A program made the translations under genes and the position numbers. Shown here piece by piece: positions 48,680 to 61,200 of a stretch of DNA of 64,000 bases. The notes under the pieces are model-generated. The model was not told the DNA's origin. It did not search any database and saw only the letters and a list, made by a program, of their open reading frames with translations. The stretch comes from Litoditis marina (taxonomy: Eukaryota > Nematoda > Chromadorea > Rhabditida > Rhabditidae): contig OZ038438.1 of the NCBI GenBank assembly GCA_964036275.1, forward strand, positions 9,991,321-10,055,320, given 5' to 3'. Positions within the stretch are counted from its first letter, which is position 1. The number at the start of each line of letters is the position of its first letter.

Positions 48680-48890
48680 CATTCCTACTGAGACTCCTAC
48701 AGTAGGTTTTCAAAACTTCCAAGCCGTTTTCCTCACTCATTTCTGATCGGAAAGGTTGAGGATTTTCGCACCTCATTCTCCTTCTCAGAGACAGTAAATA
48801 TACGAGTGGATTTTTGATGAACTAAATTTTCAGCTTCACAACCTCCTTCGGAAATTTTGTAAGGTTACTGTAGGAGTCTCAGTACGAATG
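48680..48890. mobile_element. short TIR element, copy 2
   Basis: A 211-bp element with ends CATTCCTACTGAGACTCC and the inverse GAGTCTCAGTACGAATG. The interior is shared in inverse orientation with 12494-12702. No ORF; MITE-like. Confidence 0.8.
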
Positions 48891-49387
48891 GTGTGAACTA
48901 TAATTCAACTTGAATATCCTTCAAATATACTGGTTGTTTTCACTGCAGTTAACATAATGCAACTATACTCCACTCGATTCTATTCAGCTTGTTACTAATG
49001 GACCAATACCACAGTTTTTGGTTTGTTCAGCCTTGTAACCTTCTTCGGAATTAAATGAAATTCACAAATGGATTTTGGCCTAATGGATTGAGAAGTAAAA
49101 TTATTCCACAATCTATCAGACTACAGACTAACATCAATGAAGTTTAGACCGACTGTTGATTAGTAACTATTAATTTGAACTGTCGATGACGTACTAACAA
49201 TATTGGTGGAACAGAGTTGATAGCGATGAAAAGGAAAGAGTTATAGAGGGAGATGACCACTAGGTTCTGTATCTAGGGTCCGGCTAATGCCATAAGCGGG
49301 TCTCGAGTAGATCAATGAGCATGCATACGAAATCTGAGAAGTCGCCGCTGTATTGGATTAGTAGCCAAAACAGCAAAATAGGAGTAA

Positions 49388-49392
49388 GTGAA

Positions 49393-49451
<59 letters not shown>

Positions 49452-49495
49452 AAGAGAGAGAGAGAGAGAAAGAGAGAAGGGGAGCGATAGAGAGA
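49388..49495. repeat. (GA)n tract
   Basis: About 100 bp of GA repeats on the plus strand, about 640 bp downstream of the Ku70 stop in the transcribed direction. Confidence 0.95.
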
Positions 49496-49787
49496 TAGTC
49501 AGCAAGGTGAATAAAACTAATCGCTATCAAAAATGCACTACTTTGTGAAATCAGTTAGATGAACCGTTGTTTTTCCACAACAGATAACAGCACTGATTAA
49601 GGACGTGAACTCGTGAACAATCGTTACTAAGTTTTCGTGCACTACCCTGCCAGTTAATTTGGTGTCTTGCTAGACCGACTAGTACTGAGGGAACAATTAA
49701 GAACGAACCGCGCGAGCTCCCTCAATGAAGGTGAAGTTTTCCGATTCACTGTAACTGGCATTCTACAATGTGAACACAAATGAATAG

Positions 49788-49793
49788 TTTTAT
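49788..49793 (-). promoter_or_regulatory. candidate poly(A) signal of Ku70
   Basis: AATAAA on the minus strand about 340 bp past the Ku70 stop. Plausible spacing, but no independent support. Confidence 0.4.
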
Positions 49794-50129
49794 TCGAAGG
49801 CAAGTAACTAGAAGCGTTGGTCGAAATTGGAAAATTAAAAAAAACTCGAAAAGAAACTAAAATAACATATCACATGCATTACAAGAAACCATTAGAGGTG
49901 TATATAACAGTCCGGTACGATGAAATACAACGTTTGTACAACATATCTGAGCAGTAGAGGATGTGGTAATAGGTTGCCATCTGTCAACAGGAAGGGATTA
50001 CAATCTCAAAACTACACGAGGATGAAGACCTCAAAGTTCTCAGGTCAACTATATTCTATACATAACTTCACTCAAAAACAATGGGACAACCCGGGTCATT
50101 TCAAACAAAGCGAATTGTGTGGCCGTTCG

Positions 50130-53100
50130 CTAGCAGCCGAAATGCGTATTCAGCATGGCGACAAGATTGTGCTTCTTGGCGCCGGCTGGCGGCTTTCCAC
50201 AACCAGTCTCCCCAATGGCAGCTCGCAGTTGTTGGACAGTCAGTGAATCCAACTGGAGAACAACAGTTGAAAAGACCCTTATTTGAATATATCACAGCTT
50301 GTTTCCACAGAATAGCAAAATATGCATATCCGGGGGTCGGTTTAACTTAGATGATTGAACTCATTATCAGCACGCTGTGAATCTCTGAGGCTGTGCACAT
50401 GCATGAAAATTTGCAAAAATAAATTGAAAATTACTTTGTACAAAAAAATTTCCTGTCAGAATCACGTGAGTGAAAAGAATTGAAAAGCATACCAGGCCAT
50501 TCCTTGCCACTTCTTCAATGGACATTGCCGCTATCTCATCTTTCTTCGATCTTTTTGGTGCACTACCTCCGGAGTCGCCTGAAAATGTGCAAGTGATGAA
50601 TAGAAGGTAACTGCCTTCGATTGAGTCATGTGTATTATTGTAAATGGCTATTGAAAGATGAACTGCTGTACGTGAATAAAGTGAATCGAATTTTCGGCTA
50701 AACAAAATATCTAAACTTGAGAAATCTAAAACGAACCCGATCGTTTGGAGCCAGCCGCGGGAAGAACATCTATTTCTCCCAATTGGAAGTGATCAATGAT
50801 GGGTGGTGTGAGTTTCTCGATGAACGCAGATGATCGTAGTTTATGATACGGAACTGAAACAAAAAAAATTATGTTTACAACGTTATACAATTCTAAAATA
50901 TACCTTTTTGGTTGAGAAAGTCTGTTGCACGTGCTCAGTGCATTAGAGACCTCTTTAAGTTGAATATCCCGCCAAAATATTTTGTCTGTTGGCAAGATTT
51001 AGGCTAAGGGAATGAGGTTGTAAGGTGATTCGAGCCATCCGCAACGAATCCGTGATTCGAGAGATGATGAGCCTAGGGTGATGATGAGAGAAGGAAATGT
51101 GACTGACGAAGAGTGTCCTCGCGGTCCGGTCTCTCCCCGACGGCCGCCTCAATCAACATCGAATTGAACGATCTCAATCCTGCAACACATTGCTATTTAA
51201 TATCTGGAGCAGGGAATTCAGTGAAAAACCGAATTCGGGACCGGTTAAAAAGTAACCGGTAAATAGCTGTAGCTCACTTGGGTTGGTAATAATTGAAAAT
51301 TTCGATTCTAGTATCGAGTGCTTCAATAATGCTAAAGGCGATCCACCAGATCGGTTATTGCGTTCATTCAGCAATAACACGAATTCATACTGCCCGGTAT
51401 ACGCAAAAAGTGTGGCCGAATTCCCACTTCACTCAATAATAAACAGAATGCTAATGTGAACATACTGGGATTATAGAAGTTCTCCGGCAGGTAGGGCTTG
51501 GTGAGGTTTCTGATGAATCTTCGCGAAACATCAACATCAGATTCGGCGGCTGCAGTGGAAGCAATAACATATGACATGCACGTGGAATCGGAAGGAGCTG
51601 ACTACCTTGCATGGTATTCAGAATGTTTAGAACAGATCCCAGACAAGACGAATATTTCACATAGCATGTGCGTAGAACGCAGATACAATAAAATGTTCTT
51701 CGCAGTTTTCAAAATATGGTGATTTTACGCATACTTGTAGTGAGGATAACACTTGTGTATGAAGTCAGACGTTGCGCTCGCACGCCGCTGGCAATTGTGA
51801 AGAAAGACTCACATCGATACCAGTCGCCCTGCGGACATTCCATTTTGTCCGACACATCACGCACATCTTCGGCGAACGGCAGAAAAACCACATAGAATCC
51901 GTGATGACGGTAATCGTTGAGCGCTGCCTGGAAAAGAAACCGCAATGTGAGAGTCAGATCAGCAAAATGGGGCGAATCAGAGAAACAGACAAACTTACCG
52001 ATTCATCGTCCACGGAACTTGGGCCAACTTCGCTATCGATCAAACTCTTTTTATGCTCAGGGAGTAGGGCGACCAGGCGAACCTAGATACGGGAAATGGT
52101 AAAATGAAGAAGAAACAGAACAATCGTACCTATTGCGGCATGTTGAAAATAACCTGCCGATATGCTATGATGTGCGCTATTATGAGTAGACCAACCTTTT
52201 GATTTGAGCGGGAGCAAAACCGACAAATGATGGCCATCTTCCTGTCCAGGCAGCGCTCGAGAAGAGCTCTATACAGTCGGGTGGAGCCGCGAACAGACTG
52301 CAGAATACTAGATGTCAATTGGATAGTCACGTAAAGCTAGCATTATATTGAGACATCGTGCACTTTGTAATTGCACTTTTCTGAGTTCTGCCGTGTTTAA
52401 CATGTTTCACGTGACTGTGCAAATGACTAACAGTGTGTGTATCAGAAATAGATAGAGAGAGGGAAGGCAAGGGGATAGTGTTGGAGCGAGAAACGCAGAG
52501 GAAAGATATGGAGAGAGAATGTGGGACAGAAATGAAGGAATCCAACTAACACTGTCATCAGGGTAGAGGAACTGTGATGGCTGCAGCTGTAATGTGAGAT
52601 CCAGCTCTCCAATAGGCTTGAAGCCGAGAACCACGATTCCTAAATCAAATACCGCATTTAGGTAGCAGTTGAACAAATCATTATACAATGAATTTAGCAC
52701 ATGATTGGTGAACATAAAACGTTCACGCCATCTCGACGAATTGTATCACAATATACAGACACCAAGCACACATCTCACTGTCACACGTCTCTATTTCAGC
52801 TCACCTTTGGCATCGAATCTGCTTAATTGTTCCAGTTCTTTCGGGTCACTCACTATCAATTCGCCACCAATCATCATGGCTTTCTTCAATTCACTTCTGG
52901 CAGAAACGCAAGAATCATCTGCAGCTGGTGCGTCTGAATACTTCGATTACACACAAGGATTGTGTAACTTTGATTATTCTTCCAACCTTTATTAAATTGT
53001 TAGAACGCCAGATATAGAGAGACAGCAAACAATGGGAGCATGGCAAAACTGGATCGACTGATCACAGAGCATAACAAGAGTCAGATCACAGGTTGTTCGG

Positions 53101-55672
53101 CTGGTCGTCGAAACAAAATTGGCTCGACCCTTACAGTTGAAGGGGCCGAGACGACTTTTAGATTCCAAATCGGGATTTTTGAGTAAAACAGGTGCTGTCA
53201 GTGAGCCTTCCAGCAAAGTCAACGTTATTTTTTAGGACTGTGGTCATATGCCTGGCGTCCAGATTGGGTGACAGTTGCACGAAGGGTATCGACTGAACTG
53301 AACATCCACACCTAAAAGAGGCTAAATAGATACATATCGACTGCAGCTTGGTGTCGTCGCCTTTGGTTGTGGAGCCCAAAAGGTCCGAGATACCTAGCCC
53401 GTCCCTTGTTTCGTCCACTGAACTTTCTCCGTCCTCTTCCTCTCGGATTGCCTTCTGTGTGGATCCGGTGTCCAGTGTACTCTCATTCGCCGACTGAAAA
53501 TAGAAGTCACTAGTCACTCAGGCAGGTACAACTAGAGAAAAATGAACAAAAGCACACATATTTTTCGTGATTGGTGGATTATTTCTGCAAGATAACAGTA
53601 CTTTTCAGATTCCAGAAACAAACAAATTATCACCTTTGAAACATAAAAAGTTCGTTTGTCGAGTACGGTCTCTGTCTCTGCATCTAGCAGAACCCTAGTG
53701 GGCGGTCGAGTCTCGGCTGCTAGCGAATACCTGTAATATCTGATAGATATAATACATCTTGATTCGGGCACAACATCAAGAAAAACTAGAGCCATTGTAG
53801 AATAGAGGCTTGTTCTACAAGCTTAATAAAACGTTATAACTGGATTATAGATAATATAACGATGGTTATGAAACTAGGGCAAGCCGCAATACATTAAAAA
53901 AGGTGTACCCAACATTCTTAATCTGAACTCATACAGACGTGAACTCACACAGATACGGCCATCTTCACACCTGGTCCGATTTCCAAAGAAATGTTGCTGA
54001 ACGCACGCTGGCTAAAAGTCCGTTTATAGGCCCTGAAACAACGGATAAACAATTTGCTTCACTTCAACTTCCACTAGGCTTAGTTCAATTCTTGCGCCGA
54101 ATCCACCAATATGTTTCTTCTTCCGGGGAAATCGCACTTCCCCTCATGTTCACAGGAGTGCGAAAAAGATCCCGGGAGAAAATGAAATGGTGGTAGATGA
54201 GGGCGACAATACTTTAAAACGGTGACCAAGCTATTGGCCGCTGGAGATTGAGAAGAGAATTAATGTTTCAAATACGCGTGGTCCATAGTCCGTTGTTGCA
54301 GCCGAATATGCACGGCGCACTGGCAGTAAATATAGCTCACCATAAGGACACGTAACGGGATATTATCCCTGTTACGTAATTACAAATTATTCAGAATACA
54401 GTGGAAAACGGTCGAAATCACAAATTTATTCACCTATGCCTATCCCTCTGCACTCGGGCTATTGATAACTGTCCAGGTTGTCTCAAATGAATAAATCACA
54501 GATGAAACAATGAAAACATTATATACGCACATTCCTGTATACGTTTTGTGTGGAAATACCAATCAACTCACTCCAAGTCCAACTCCTCACTGTCTCCTGT
54601 GAATATATTCGCAGTTATCGACAACTGAAAGCGACAAATATAGATGTCGCTGAAAACGAAGTCATTGACAAGACAACCATCTGGGTTTTTCCTGAGAATT
54701 AGGTCCACACTATCTTAGATTTTTTCCAGCCAGACAAATCAGATACATGAGCTCAGATAAAATGTTGTAAATACGCAGCTCTCAAGAAAAGGAAAACTAC
54801 CACGAATGCACGATATTTGTGTTTTAGCGTGTTCACATCTGTTGCAGAGCACATGCTTGGGAATCAATCAATATTTCCAGAGGAAGGTATTGTATATTTC
54901 GTGTTGGAACAATGGAGCGAACCCCAACGAACCCATCTCTGTCGATCCGTGTCGCTCACATACCCATTCAGCATCAAGACGTGGAACTCGCCGGGCGTCT
55001 TGTTCACTTTGCGCTGTCCATTGATGTCTCTGTACGAAGTACAACAGAAATCCCTCACAATCCTCTCCAGTCGACCCTGAACATTTTCCACCGTATCTCA
55101 CAGTCCGACTGGCTTGCAATCTTCACCTTTTAGAACCAACCTAGTACTGTGGTTGATAACAACTTAGTGGAGCAAAACTAGGGTTAGTAAACTACTTAGT
55201 TTTAGGGAAGAGGCGACAAGTACCATTTTCTGATTCTTTCTCTCTCTTTTATTCGCCTAGTTTTCATACTTGTATCCGAGCTTTTTTGCTAACTTATATC
55301 TCAGAATGGAGAACACTCAAAAGTTGACTGACAAACATGGCTGGATCCGACAGAAATGGATTAGGATCGTTTGTGAGATACATGATCATGTGGTGGCGGA
55401 ATGAAGTGGCACTTCTGGAAGAAAATCAGGTGACAGGCTCAAATTGAGGAACGAACCATGAAGGATATTACTATTGGAAAACACTCAAAACAGAACATCA
55501 GAGAAAATACACCAAAAATTTGCTTTCCTCTCAGAATTGTCTGGGGAGAGAGGGAGAGAGAGAGAGGGGGCGAGAGAGTAAGAATGAGAGAGAGAGAGAT
55601 GAAAAAAGTTATATAACTAACTAAGCAATTAGAGTAAAGTGAGGTTAAGAATTTTATATTGCAGCACCGTTT

Positions 55673-55742
<70 letters not shown>

Positions 55743-57462
55743 CAGAGACGAAGAGAATAACAAAGAGCACAACCAGCTTGTACCACTACTCACATGGACA
55801 TGATTTTCTTGCAACTCCAGACGACATTGGACAGGTCGCAGGCACCATGTCCCCCAAACTTCTCATTGAACGCCTCATGAATGTCATCTATGAGAATGAG
55901 TTTACAGAAATAAGAATAACTGATGAAAAGAGGTGGTTGCTGAAGAGGTGAGAGCTGATCGTCTGCACAGAAACAGGAAAGGACAAAAATAACGTTAGGA
56001 AGACTCTAATGAAAGCTGCGTGCTGATAAATGAGAAAAATAGTAAGAGAAATACAACACCACTCCTGACAAATATTGAACGCTTGTATCTATAACATAGG
56101 TTTCCGTGTTTCTATGACAATCCTCGAATTAGATTAGAACCAACCTGCATCCAGTAGTTCCTTTATAGCCAGTGCATCTTCTCTTCCGGGAACCCCCAGT
56201 TCTATCCATTCATAAGAGAATCGCTGTTGACTACGGCTTTTCGTTGTACCCTGAAAAATTAACTTGACATAATTTTGTTAAATCAAAGAAGAAAATCACA
56301 TATATCGAATTTGTTAATTAGCCTGAACACATTTTAAGTTCTTAAAAGCGGTGAAGAAATCAAAGGCTGATTCTTTATCTAGCCTTGTGTTTTGGTAAAC
56401 CCCTTTTCAGGTTTCTTGAGGTAACCTTACCTGGAAGTAACCGGAAACCTAAATTAACCTAGGTTACCGTCAAAACTAACGATTGCAACCTTCCCGTTTC
56501 TCACTTGAGTAACATGAAACAGTTACCTAAGGTTACCAAAACAGTCGGATATAGAATTCACCGAAATCGAATCAAGCCGACTACCACGATTCAAATTGCA
56601 TAAACTAACCGTATTGGTGACGACGAGGCCCACCATGTGATTCAACGAGCCGGAACAGCACACAGAGAGTACTTGGTGAAACACCACCTGCAAACAATGA
56701 TTGTCAACGGACCACCAACATGAGACATAGCCACAATGATTACAGCATTTATTTGCTAGGTTTACGTAGAAAATAACTTCGGTCCTAAGATAATGTTGTG
56801 CCGTTACAGAAACACTTAGTTCACCCGATGACACTTATCATGATAGACTTGGGTCTCAGTTTCACAAACAGGCACTTGTTTTAAGTATGTCCAGGTAGAT
56901 CATCCGTGATGTCCCGCAACACGGCTGTCATCAACGTACCTAATCATGAATAAAACGAACCTTCAGAGCACGACGAAAATCGCAGTCCTGGCCCCCGGAA
57001 AACATTGACTCGTTTCCATCTATCACGTATATCGTAAGCTGAAAACACAATCCACTAGAATAAATAGGTACACTTTTTGGTCAGTGGGCCTTTCCGGCGA
57101 ATTCACTGAAGATCCCGAACCAAACCGCGAACCGGTCACTGGAGAACCCAACCGACCGGTTCTCCAGTGAATGATTTGAACCGAACCGACATTAATCATG
57201 AAATAAACAAACAAGTCGTAATGAGTGAACCCCGGTTCGATTCGGGAAGGACCCGGTTCTCCAGTGAATTGGTCCCGTGTTCCAGCGACAGTAATGCAGA
57301 GCAGGTATACAAGATGTATGACTATGAAATTCTGTCACTGGCTTTGTACTGCCTCTCGGAACTGCGGAGCCAGTCTATTATTGAATTGCGCGGGTGCTAT
57401 ACCTTTTTGTTAGCCGGCATCTCTCCGATGAAATCATGCTGCGAGCCCTCTTCGTCACCCAT
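50130..57462 (-). CDS. XRCC6: Ku70, DNA end-binding subunit of the non-homologous end-joining complex
   Basis: With Ku80 forms the ring that threads onto DNA ends and recruits the end-joining machinery. Twenty minus-strand exons in phase: 57403-57462, 56961-57038, 56610-56687, 56145-56250, 55794-55887, 55333-55414, 54964-55076, 54572-54709, 53949-54032, 53634-53730, 53342-53493, 52805-52896, 52551-52639, 52196-52297, 51999-52082, 51813-51927, 51466-51549, 50737-50853, 50493-50578, 50130-50252; about 657 residues. Acidic start MGDEEGSQHDF; vWA-like domain (TIYVIDGNESMFSGG, HHMIMYLTNDPNP); core (KRTFYVSK, IVVLGFKPIGELDL, RALLERCLDRKMAIICRF, GFYVVFLPFAEDVRD); linker; C-terminal SAP domain (LTVQQLRAAIGETG to MLNTHFGC). 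Exons 7-8 at the end of the vWA domain have no clear human counterpart. The donor of exon 11 (GTCGAT) is weak. Confidence 0.96.
55535..55600. repeat. purine-rich tract in a Ku70 intron
   Basis: A GA/GGGAGAG-rich run on the plus strand, about 75 bp from the next (GA)n tract. Confidence 0.85.
55675..55738. repeat. (GA)n microsatellite in a Ku70 intron
   Basis: 64 bp of uninterrupted GA on the plus strand in the intron between exons 55794-55887 and 55333-55414. Confidence 0.98.
57094..57274. mobile_element. intronic inverted-repeat element, family GAACCGGGT, copy 3 (Ku70)
   Basis: A 181-bp copy in the first Ku70 intron. Ends GGCGAATTCACTGAAGATCC and the inverse GACCCGGTTCTCCAGTGAATT; interior ACCGACATTAATCATG as in copy 2. 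Shorter than copies 1 and 2 through internal deletion. Confidence 0.85.
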
Positions 57463-57485
57463 CACCGAAACGGTTAACTCTGAAA
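57463..57485 (-). promoter_or_regulatory. 3' splice acceptor upstream of the Ku70 start (possible trans-splice site)
   Basis: On the minus strand TGTATGCTTTCAG ends at 57480, 17 nt before the ATG at 57462. It fits a spliced-leader site or a 5' UTR intron. Confidence 0.4.
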
Positions 57486-58254
57486 GCATACACGATGTAG
57501 CCAGACCTGGAAAACGACATGGCTATTTTAGGCTTTTATAGCTGTTTCTAGAGGTTACAAAGCTGAACTAGGCTCTCAGCAGCTTGAATACCTAGAAGTT
57601 AGGCTTGTAATTTTCACCAGTGCAGAGGACGGATGCAGTCAGCCGTCAAGGCTGACGAATTGACTTTTTCAGCCATTGTCTATTGTATAAAATACATCCC
57701 TTTAAAAACAGCGGTCAAATATGAGCACTGTTACTATTAGAATGTTCGACTACAAGATATTTGATAGAAATTCACAAGCTTTGTTAAACAAGATGATATT
57801 TGAAGATTATTCATTTAACACAACAACAGAGTTACTCGTATTCACAAAAATGTCAAAATATGTCAATCAAGGATGCATGGACAAACTGCTTTTGAAATAC
57901 AAAATTGCATAAACATGACAGAAAAATAAAATATTAACCAGTTAACAAGGAAATGATACAATTAGAAATGAGCAGAGTCAGAGGATCAGTCTATGAGTGG
58001 ACGTGAGTAACCACTTTCACCAGGTTGAGTATAACTGGAAGGTTGAGTTAAGAATGAACAAAATTAATCGAACTGATGCTGTTAATCGAGTTAAGTTCAA
58101 TCCGAGGGTAAGAAAAGTTCATATCGGAACTAAATCGAATTTCGAGCCGCACTTGAAACTGCGATTTTTTTCAGTTTCGAGTACGAGTTCAAGAATTCTG
58201 ATTTAGATCTGTCAAGATACGAGACAGATATGAGATTAGGCGACGTTGTCATAT
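57486..58254. other. spacer between POLA1 and Ku70
   Basis: About 770 bp between the POLA1 stop and the Ku70 leader, same strand. No exon is recognised. A TTCGAG/TCGAGT-rich patch at about 58075-58200 resembles the interior of the hAT-like element at 34262. Confidence 0.6.
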
Positions 58255-61200
58255 TTAAAACTTGAACATGGGTGCGAAGAGGAAGGCAAGATCTACTCGA
58301 TTATACGAGTTCTTGGCCAGATATCGATCGACGATAGAGGTCAAATCCGTCGACATAGCCAGTACTGCGCAGTACTTGTTCTCCACACATGCTGTAAATA
58401 ACAAAATGAAATGGGAAGTCGATTATTGATGTTAATAGTCCGCACGTGTCCACGTACAAGTACCTTAATACGAGTGCTAAAGTGAGCAGCATATCTAAGG
58501 ACAACTCACTCTTCTGATCTGGTTTCAACTTCAACGCCGCACTGTGAAGATCGACCAGACTTCGTAAGAAGGTCTGCTGGTCGAACAAATCTTTGGGAGA
58601 GAACTGAAAGAAAATTGAAATAAATCAATTATTACTACTATTAAGTCAATGATTGCGACAGAATTCAGCCGCGCACTATAATGAGTTTCGATAACGAGCA
58701 AACTATAATTAACTCACCTCTTTTCTGAGAATGCCGCCACTGCAATGAGGACAATCGAGTCCTTCACGAGAGAACTTCAATGGCTGAGAAAGGGTTCGAT
58801 ATTCACATACAGTGTCGTCACACCTGAAATACAGGCATTCAGACTATTCAGATACACACAAAATTAATCACCTTTGCCGAAAACTAATGTAATTACATTG
58901 ACGACCGATCAGTCTTTTCTAATCAGTATTAGTGAGATTCTAATCAGTATTAGTGAGAATACAACCAATTAACTTAAATAATTCTATTTCAAACGGTCTT
59001 GGCAGTTACTTAGAATGTTTTGTTTACTATTTGAAGACAAAAAAGTCATCAGACTTGGTTCTATTGTTTTTTTCCTAGCACTTACTTGAATGCTGAACTG
59101 AGAAGGCTTCCAACGAAGTTGGCGAGCTGTTGTTCGAGTTGATTCGCAATATACTTTGCATGGGCAACCAGCGAGCAAGAGCACTTGGGGCAGGCTGCCA
59201 GCAGAGGTCGCACGTCCCCGTCCTAAAGCACAATCATGCACAAAAGCGCCTTATAGAAAATGAGTTGATATACTACTTTCTACTATTTTGTGATTTGTAG
59301 TTAGAGTGAAGATCAATGGAAAACGTGGTCATTTCACATTTCTCCTAAAACGAATATTCATTAAAACTTTGAAATTACCGTTTTATAATGTAGAATAGAA
59401 TATCTTCTTTTATTTCTCCAATTGGAGTGCCAGATCCAACAATGTGGAAAGTCACGTGTTGAATCGCGAAGAAATCTATTCTATTCTATAACATATAAAT
59501 GAAACCAAGACATATCTCAGATCTGATTAGTATAACAGTCGGCCAGCATTATGTTTTTAGGATATCCGTAAAAAGGCGTGAACCTACGAACCTCGTCCTC
59601 GAAGGCTTTCCTGATTCGGATAGTCTCGCCGCACTTCTTGGGACAGACGAAGGACAGGGCCTCGCAATGGTCGTAGTTCTGGGGCCCCTGCCAGGCCAAC
59701 TCGTCCTCCGCTGAGCCCATTTCACTAGCATGAGCAGCTGCTGCGGCTCGCCGATAGGATGTGGCGTCCATTCCTTAAATTATTGTCAATCATGCTACGG
59801 TTACAAGGTCACCCTCATACCAGTAAGATTCGGTTATTCCACGAAAATGAGCCCAAGTCTCATTTAAATACGCACAAACTTGATTTATCATACAAAAATA
59901 GGCAAATAGTAGTTCATTTTCGACAACTAAACAAGCGAACCGAGTGCTTCCGCAATCCTGACGGCGTCCGTTTCCTCGATGGGGGCACAGAGACGAGTCA
60001 CAACTGGATGGATCTGCTGGGCCAGATAGTAGTGCACATCTGCAATCAGAGTATGACACTGGCAACCAACAACATGTACTATCCAAGTCTTCTTTCATTC
60101 AACCAATGATGTTTGATTTCTGACACTTTTTCCGCTTTTGAGTGTTTGTATCCTACTGTCATTTTTTGTTTCTCCTCTTGTATATCACATGCTTGCATGC
60201 AAATAAATAAATCAATTAATCAAACCATACAATATACAAACATCGGAAAATGCTGAAATGAAATGACCGATGAAGCAGTACCTATTTTGAGATCCTGCCG
60301 GCTGGTCAACTCCGTGCGGTGATATGCTCTCTGCGTTGCGGAATTGGTGGTCCCGTCCTTAAATTTTCCAAATACAAATCTATGTTATCGTCAAAATAAA
60401 GAACGACCAGTCACCTCACGGCCAATTGGAGAATATGTAGACATGGCTGATATTCTTATTGTTATTCAAACAAAGGGCGAATACGGTATTCTCGAGGCGG
60501 CGTACTGCCTCGGCTGTAATTCTGCCCTCAATTTTATTATAGTGCCCCGAACCAACCCGGTACACACCGATATATCACAAACTGTGAGAACAAGAATGAC
60601 CCCTCATCATAACAGCAATTATAATAATAGGCACCACAAACCTCGCAGATCAAGTATTCCACGATATCCCCATGTTTCAGAGTGAACTTGCCCGTCTCGT
60701 TGAGTCTGGCGGCCACAGATGCATGCGGCTGCGACTTGAGGTCGGTATACTCACTTGGGTTACGAGTCAGTTGCTGGAACGAGAAAGAATCAGCAGAGGG
60801 TAGACTACGCAAAGTGCTCTCATTCCTAAAGTATTCATCAATCGTGTCACAGTAATGACGCATTCCTGCAAGGGTGGTAGGTATACGACAGGTGTACATC
60901 ATCTACAACTATTAGCAGCCGTACGACAACGACCAGCGAATTGAAAACAGATGCAAAATCGATTGGTATTAAACTGTGGAAATGAAAAACAAATGAATAA
61001 ATGGTTGAAACAACTCGCCTTACTGATCTCAAACATGTTCATCTCCACCTTATCTTCGTCCAGCTGCTTGCGCAAACTTTTAAGCGAATCGTGAATGTCT
61101 GCCACCAGTTCCTCGCGAGACAACTCGGGGTCAAGAATCAGATTTACCACCACACTGCAGAATAGGGAACAGTAAGCATTATATTGTTGAAAATTTATAG

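Larger units (their letters stand above)
41350..50129. other. 8.8-kb repeat-rich spacer without a supported gene
   Basis: Between the first detected neurabin exon and the Ku70 stop. It contains several purine tracts, a tandem repeat (about 47700-47850), a short TIR element (48680-48890) and a possible tRNA-derived fragment. It may include upstream neurabin exons. Open frames here are mostly Ser/Leu or Arg/Glu runs from GA repeats. A minus-strand segment at about 46070-46165 has plausible splice edges but no recognisable homology. Confidence 0.6.
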
